From contig JAHREC010000049.1 in assembly GCA_020081605.1 (NCBI GenBank), forward strand, positions 682,001 through 746,000: DNA of 64,000 nucleotides. Reading direction: 5' to 3'. Origin of the DNA: Albifimbria verrucaria (Eukaryota > Ascomycota > Sordariomycetes > Hypocreales > Stachybotryaceae). The position numbers were made by a program, and so were the translations under genes. This document shows, one piece after another, positions 58,158 through 64,000 of this stretch; the first letter of the stretch is position 1, and each line of letters starts with the position of its first letter. Under the pieces are notes generated by a model that was not told the origin of the DNA, did no database searches, and saw only the letters and a program-made list of their open reading frames with translations.

Positions 58158-61100
58158 ATGGAGAAGAAAGGCAGTCTAGACTCTTCACAACATGTCTCTG
58201 GTCAATCAAACAAGCCACTTTCTAGGCCCGCCCACGCCTTGGCCCATGGAGACGTCGCACAAGAACTTGATACCGATGTCATCGACGGTCTGTCATCTGC
58301 CGAGGCGTCAAGCCGCCTTGAGCAGTTTGGGAAAAACGAGCTTGGTGAAGCCGAAGGGTCCAGCCGCTGAAGATCATCATAGCACAGATCGCTAATGCAA
58401 TGACCTTGGTACGACCACGCGCGTGTCTTCCTATGCTCACCTTCCTTCTTACTAACATTTTTGGTCTAGGTTCTCATCCTAGCAATGGCTGTCAGCTTTG
58501 GAATTCAGTCTTGGATCGAGGGTGGTGTTGTCGCAGCAGTCATCCTCCTCAACGTTGTCGTGGGGTTCTTTCAAGAGTATTCTGCTGAAAAGACTATGGA
58601 TTCCTTGCGTTCTCTGAGCTCGCCTACTGCCAACGTAGTGCGTGATGGAGAGTCAAAAGTTATCCCTTCCCATGAAGTTGTTCCCGGAGATCTTGTCGAA
58701 GTCAAGATGGGTGACACTATTCCTGCCGACATTAGGTAAAGACCGTCTCCGCCTCCTTTACTCACTCATCAAAGGCATTGACTAACACTCATCTAGAATT
58801 GTTGAAGCCAAGAATTTTGAAACAGACGAGGCCCTACTCACCGGCGAATCATTACCTGTTCGTAAGGTTGAGAACCAGACCTTCGACGATTCTACTGGCC
58901 CTGGCGATCGACTGAACGTTGCATATAGTAGCTCGACAGTCACGAAAGGCCGTGCTAGAGGTATCGTCTTCGCAACCGGAACCTATACAGAGATCGGTGC
59001 CATTGCGTCAGCCTTGTCTGAAAAGACATCAAAGGTTCGCCAGGTCAAGCGAAACAGCCAAGGTCGTGCAGGGCCCCATCGATATCTCGAAGCATATACG
59101 CTCACCCTGGGCGATGCTGTTGGCCGCTTTTGGGCGTCAACGTTGGAACGCCATTGCAACGCAAGCTCAGCAAGCTAGCCATGTTGCTCTTTGGCATTGC
59201 TATTGTGTGTGCCATCATCGTTCTCGGAGCAAACAAGTTCAACGCTGAGCAAGAGGTTATTATCTATGCAGTTGCGACAGGGTTGTCCATGATTCCTGCG
59301 AGTCTTGTCGTTGTTCTTACCATTACTATGGCCGCTGGTACAAAACGGATGGTGCAACGAAATGTCATTGTCAGGAACCTCAAATCTCTCGAGGCCCTCG
59401 GGGCCGTCACGGACATTTGCAGCGACAAGACTGGTACCTTGACTCAAGGCAAGATGGTTGCTCGTGCGGCATGGGTACCTGGCATTGGCACATACAGTGT
59501 CGAACCCTCCAGCGAGCCTTTCAACCCAACGCAAGGACAGATGCGCTTCGACTCGCGAAAGCCTAGAGACATAAACCTCAAGGCCGAAAATAACGCCGCT
59601 GACGAGAATGATGCCAATGCTCCGCAGCTGCTTCAAGACAGCACTATTTGCTTACAAGACTTTCTTCACGTAGCATCGTTGGCGAATCTCGCCACAGTTC
59701 ATGAAAAAGAAGGGGTATGGCATGCTCGAGGTGACCCAACGGAAATAGCCATTCAGGTCTTTGCGAACCGATTTGCTTGGAACCGCTTGGATTTGGTTGG
59801 ACCACAAGCAGAGTGGTCTGAGGTTGCCGAGCTTCCATTTGACAGCGATGTGAAGCGCATGAGTGTTGTAATGGGCCATAACAAGACCGGACAGAAGTGG
59901 TCATTCACCAAAGGAGCTGTGGAGAGGGTCATTCAGGCCTGCACCAGGTATCGCTCTCGTGATGTGGAGGAAGACGGCGCCTACCAAGATATGACCGACG
60001 AATTTCGAGATGAGATCCTTCGCAACATGGAAGTCTTTGCGAGTATGGGCCTGCGAGTTCTAGCACTTGCAAGCCGCAAGATTGACTTCGACGTTGCCCC
60101 GGTGATGAGATCGATCGCGCGCGAGTTGAATGTGAACTCACCTTCTGTGGACTGATCGGACTTTACGATCCTCCCTGTCCAGAGTCAGCGGATGCTGTCA
60201 GGCAATGCCACGAGGCCGGCATTTCCGTACACATGCTTACCGGAGACCATCCAGAGACTGCTAAGGCGATAGCAATTGAAGTGGGTATCCTGCCGACACA
60301 AATGAATAAAGTCAGGGCCGAGGTGAAGGATTCGATTGTTATGACAGCCAGCAGCTTTGATGCCTTGTCGGACGATCAAGTCGATGCCCTCCCTGTACTC
60401 CCTTTAGTGATTGCTCGCTGTGCGCCCCAGACAAAGGTGCGAATGATCGAGGCCTTGCATAGACGGGGACGATTCTGTGCCATGGTAAGTAATGCCCACC
60501 AGACCTTTTTGAACCAAATTCTAATAAATACATAGACGGGCGATGGAGTAAATGATTCCCCATCTTTACGTCGCGCTGATGTCGGTATTGCCATGGGCCA
60601 ATCTGGCTCCGATGTAGCCAAGGATGCATCCGACATTGTGCTCACGGATGACAATTTCGCCTCCATCGTGGCCGCCATTGAGGAAGGACGCCGTATCTTT
60701 GACAACATCCAGAAGTTCGTCCTGCACGTTTTGGCGGAAAACATTGCGCAAGCAGGTACATTGCTCATCGGTCTCGTTTTCAAGGATTCACGGGGGCTTT
60801 CGGTATTCCCACTTGCTCCGGTCGAGATCATCTGGATTATCATGGTGACGTCGGGTATGCCTGACATGGGCCTTGGTTTTGAGCGTGCGGTGCCTGATAT
60901 TATGAAGCGCCCACCTCAGAGTCTCAAGGCCGGCATTTTTACTACAGAGTTCCTCATCGACATGGTTGTTTATGGGCTTTGGATCACTGCCTTATGCTTG
61001 GCGGCTTTTGTCCTCGTTGTCTTCGGGTTTGGTGACGGCAACCTGGGATACAACTGCAACGACCGCTATTCTGAATCGTGCGATACTGTATTCCGCGCTC

Positions 61101-61525
61101 GCGCGACAACATTTGCCTGCCTCACATGGTTTGCACTTTTCCTGGCCTGGGAGATGATAGATATGCGACGATCATTCTTCCGCATGCAACCCGGCAGTAA
61201 GAAGTACTTCACTCAGTGGATGTACGATGTTTGGCGAAACCAGTTCCTCTTCTGGGCCATCATCATCGGCTTCTTCACTCTTTTCTTGACGCTTTACATC
61301 CCAGTCCTCAACCATTCTGTGTTCAAGCATACAGGAATTAGCTGGGAATGGGGCATTGTGTTCATCGCAGCAGGTCTCTTCTTCGCTGGTGTTGAGGCGT
61401 GGAAATGGGCGAAGCGAGTTTACCTCCGACGTAGAGCAGCCAAGGATAAAGGCGGGCAGTGGAAGGATATGGATATTGAGGAGCGGGTTTTTGGAGAATA
61501 TCTTTCTGGGTATTTGAGTCATTAA
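58158..61525 (+). CDS. ENA1: ENA-type P-type sodium (potassium) ATPase
   Basis: A type IID P-type ATPase that exports Na+ or K+ at the plasma membrane. Order of motifs: QPLKIIIAQIANAMTL after the N-terminus; DEALLTGESLPV (actuator); IPASLVVVLTITMA (membrane); the phosphorylation site ICSDKTGTLTQGKM; KGAVERVIQAC (nucleotide-binding domain); HMLTGDHPETAKAIA; TGDGVNDSPSLRRADVGIAM (hinge); and C-terminal spans. Exons are 58158-58408, 58470-58735, 58797-60484 and 60536-61525, all with fitting phases. One-base deficits at 58356-58358 (G), 59128-59131 (T) and about 60142-60145 break the frame. Restored length is 1065 residues, normal for the family. ENA genes are usually induced by salt and alkaline pH; no site for this was identified here. 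Confidence 0.93.
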
Positions 61526-64000
61526 TGAACATAGCGAGTATTGCTGCATGGGTATCTAGCGAACAAAAACGGCGTGTAGAGCATTAGACAATGACGTTAA
61601 GCGAAGAAGGGTTGGAAGTCATTCCCATTTCTAGTTTCATAGCTGAAGAAAAGCACCAGGACAAAATTATACTTTACAGTTACACGAGCCTCTTGAATTT
61701 TATATTTTTAATCAGCAGCTTGTGACGAAGTTGGCTCATCCGCCAAGGGAGGGTCGGGTAAAGGCAGAAATCAACAACTTGGAGCATAACACAGCCCTGA
61801 ATGCCAATCGACTGTAGTAGCGCCAGGTGAACGACTAGAGCTATGCTTACCGTTAAAAAAAATGACTGGGGTTATTCGGTGTGTAAGCTCGCGGCAACAT
61901 TGTAGAAGCGACCTGGAGTAGCTAAAAAACACTTCGAGAGCCTCTTGGGTGCTCCGCCCAGTAAAACGAACTACTTCAACTTGTAGTTTAAGGCCTGTTG
62001 AAACTTCTCACAAACATCAGGTTGATGCTATTTGCTTGTTTTCACACTCCGGTCCCATAACAAGTTGAAACTTGGTTCTGAATGATCTACCCAATAACTT
62101 CACACAAACCATACTCCAACACGCAGAAGCATCAGTTTTGTCGGTGAGAAAACATGTGGCGCACGAGTGTGGATGCTACGACGCCAGCGGTGATCAAACA
62201 TAAGTTCTTGGAGGGGAAAATGTAACATGATGACTCTGGGATCAAAGTGCAGAAACTCGCGTCCGGTAGGGGTAGTATAGTGGCGAACGTTGCAATTGGT
62301 GACTCTTGAAACAGCTCAATGTATTTGAGAGCTTGAAGCATGAGGCCGCTGAGACTGTAACGCAAAGAATTCATCAAACCATTGTGATAGGAAACTGTAT
62401 CAATACATTTGCCTCAGTTTGCATTGGGAGGAGGGATGGGTGTTCCTAATCCTGAAGGGCATACAATTTTGATGGCAATAGGTCGGTCCAAAGTCCAATC
62501 CTCGCAGAGCATAAATCGTCTACCCTATATCTGCACCACCTGAAGTTGGCTCTAGAATCGGCTTGGCCACGCTCAGCCGCTTTTCCAGGCAGGTCCCCTG
62601 CAATTTGGCACGAAGCTGCTCGTTGATGAGCTTCCAATCCTGTTCCCTGGGTGCGCGGATCATGCAACAAGCGCCACCCCGAAGAACCTCGGTCATACTC
62701 AGACACCCTTACCGGCGAGACGCGTAGAATGGGGAGTCAAAGTGGAAAGCAGCGTGAGCGCGGCTAGGGTCCGCTGCATATTAACTTGCTTTTGGTGATG
62801 GGCATGGCCAGCAGCGAGCCTCGCCTCGGTGTCTTAGCCACCCTGCCAAGAGCGTATTTTCTTTGCTTCGCCTCACAATACAGGCCCTGGATCTTGACCA
62901 AAGAAGCAAATCAAGTTACTCAGAGTCGCGTTTGGACGTTGCATCCACAAAGTCACTGGTGAGCAGCCATAGGGGTGCTCTCGAGGAGAGAGACAACAAT
63001 ACCAAGGGGACAAACATGACAAGTCACAGAGTGCCGCCTGCGAAAAACCTGGACGGCGCAGCGCCAGCCAACTGAAGCCCTTGTGTGGGTTGGTGATCTG
63101 TCGTGTCACTTGAGTTTGGTTTATACATGCATGATTTTGATCTCCAGGTGACCTAGAGGCGTACTCTCCTTTATTCGCGTGGCATTTGCTCCATTACATC
63201 CTTGGCTCGTCATCGTCATCACTGTCACGTCTAATGGATAATATGACGGGCAATTGACGATGGAAGAGTCGGCGAATCCTTGTATGTGACAGGGCCAGCC
63301 CCAGAAGCTCGCCCACCCATGGAGAGATGCAGCTGCGGGGTTACACGGGCAGGGGTCAGCCATCTGCGCTCGCCAAGCAAAACCGTGCCTGAGTCTTCGT
63401 GCGTTCAGTGTACCCTACCCTGTCCGGAATAGCCGTTCGCCGGCTAGCGGAGGAAGATGGTTTGCATTGAGCTGGATAGGGCCTCGGGGCAGCCCCGGGT
63501 CGCCTGGAACGGATGGCTTCTGCTTTGACAGCGTGGAACTGACGGATCCTAGTGCTAATGCAGAAAGCACCTGATGGCTTGTGCACGTGTCGGCGACGGA
63601 GCGCGTCCCGATATACTCAGCAGCTGCACCGAGATCTTTTCCAGCACAAAATAGTACGCACGCAGATTGTGGCGCGCAGCCGGCATGATAATTCCCGGGT
63701 GCGTGGATCCCCGGCCTTCTGGGGCTGTTCGGAGTGCGAATGTGTGCGAGGCGAAGATCCAGGCTGGGCGAGCGTGTGGCGTGGAGCACGCAAGACCCCC
63801 AGAGTTCCATTCTTGGCCGCGAGGCGAGAGCGGTGGTTTGGAGGGTATTGCCAAAGTATCCAAGCGATCCCTATTGTTGGTGATTGCCAGGGCAATCAAT
63901 TGAGCTAACCCGATTGTGTGTGCTCGTAGACGAGTGATGTTGAAATTGGCTCCCATGGCCCATAGCCTCACCCCAAACATGGCGCCCGCTTACTTGGGTC
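61526..64000. other. No recognisable gene
   Basis: About 2.5 kb to the window end. From about 62800 the sequence becomes GC-richer, with open frames up to 141 codons on several frames and both strands at 63415-63980. None has a recognisable domain. The frames overlap each other, which points to chance in GC-rich DNA. It may be the upstream region of a gene outside the window. Confidence 0.5.

Noticed and set aside
63415..63980. Several overlapping open frames of 76-141 codons at the window end
   Set aside because: They overlap on both strands in a GC-rich stretch and show no recognisable domain.

Overview
The window looks like nuclear DNA of a filamentous ascomycete, most likely a Sordariomycete and possibly plant-associated. 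The reasons are short introns of about 50-90 bp with GTNNGT/AG borders, two HET-domain genes, two Zn2Cys6 regulators, PL3 pectate lyases, a Polycomb EED orthologue, an ENA-type sodium ATPase, an intron-containing tRNA-Leu, and TACCT-rich upstream regions. The species cannot be named from this sequence alone.

Layout. (1) 0-18.9 kb is a dense housekeeping block: the C-terminal end of a FarA/CTF1-beta-type Zn2Cys6 activator, an intracellular LysM protein, ARV1, V-ATPase subunit e (VMA9), a 3-hydroxyisobutyrate-dehydrogenase-like enzyme, mitochondrial N-acetylglutamate synthase (ARG2), a GVP36-type BAR protein, the complex I 29.9 kDa (NDUFA5) subunit, the Pol I factor RRN11 and the PRC2 WD40 subunit EED. 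(2) 18.9-46.9 kb is sparse, AT-richer and accessory. It holds a short in-frame duplication, a HET gene, two PL3 pectate lyases around a Dabb-domain gene, a hotdog thioesterase, a tRNA-Leu(AAG), a secreted class 3 lipase, a second HET gene that reads into a zinc-finger domain, and two further genes with the same zinc finger. (3) 46.9-61.5 kb holds a multipass membrane protein of a fungal-only family, a T5orf172 (GIY-YIG) protein, a second Zn2Cys6 regulator and the ENA P-type ATPase. (4) 61.5-64 kb shows no convincing gene.

The most interesting feature is at 36.3-44.6 kb. Three paralogous genes share a two-part finger (C-x12-C-x13/14-H-x4-H, then C-x2-C-x12-H-x5-C) followed by an 'IW.ILFP..P.P...Y' block. 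One copy sits at the C-terminus of a HET (heterokaryon incompatibility) domain protein. This makes a candidate allorecognition or regulatory cluster, as an inference.

A technical point affects the whole annotation. At least 14 otherwise well-conserved genes contain apparent frameshifts, and nearly all are repaired by adding one or two bases to a homopolymer run. Because essential genes are affected, I read these as assembly or sequencing undercalls rather than pseudogenes. Gene spans below run across these breaks. Exon borders were placed by eye and are approximate where I say so.
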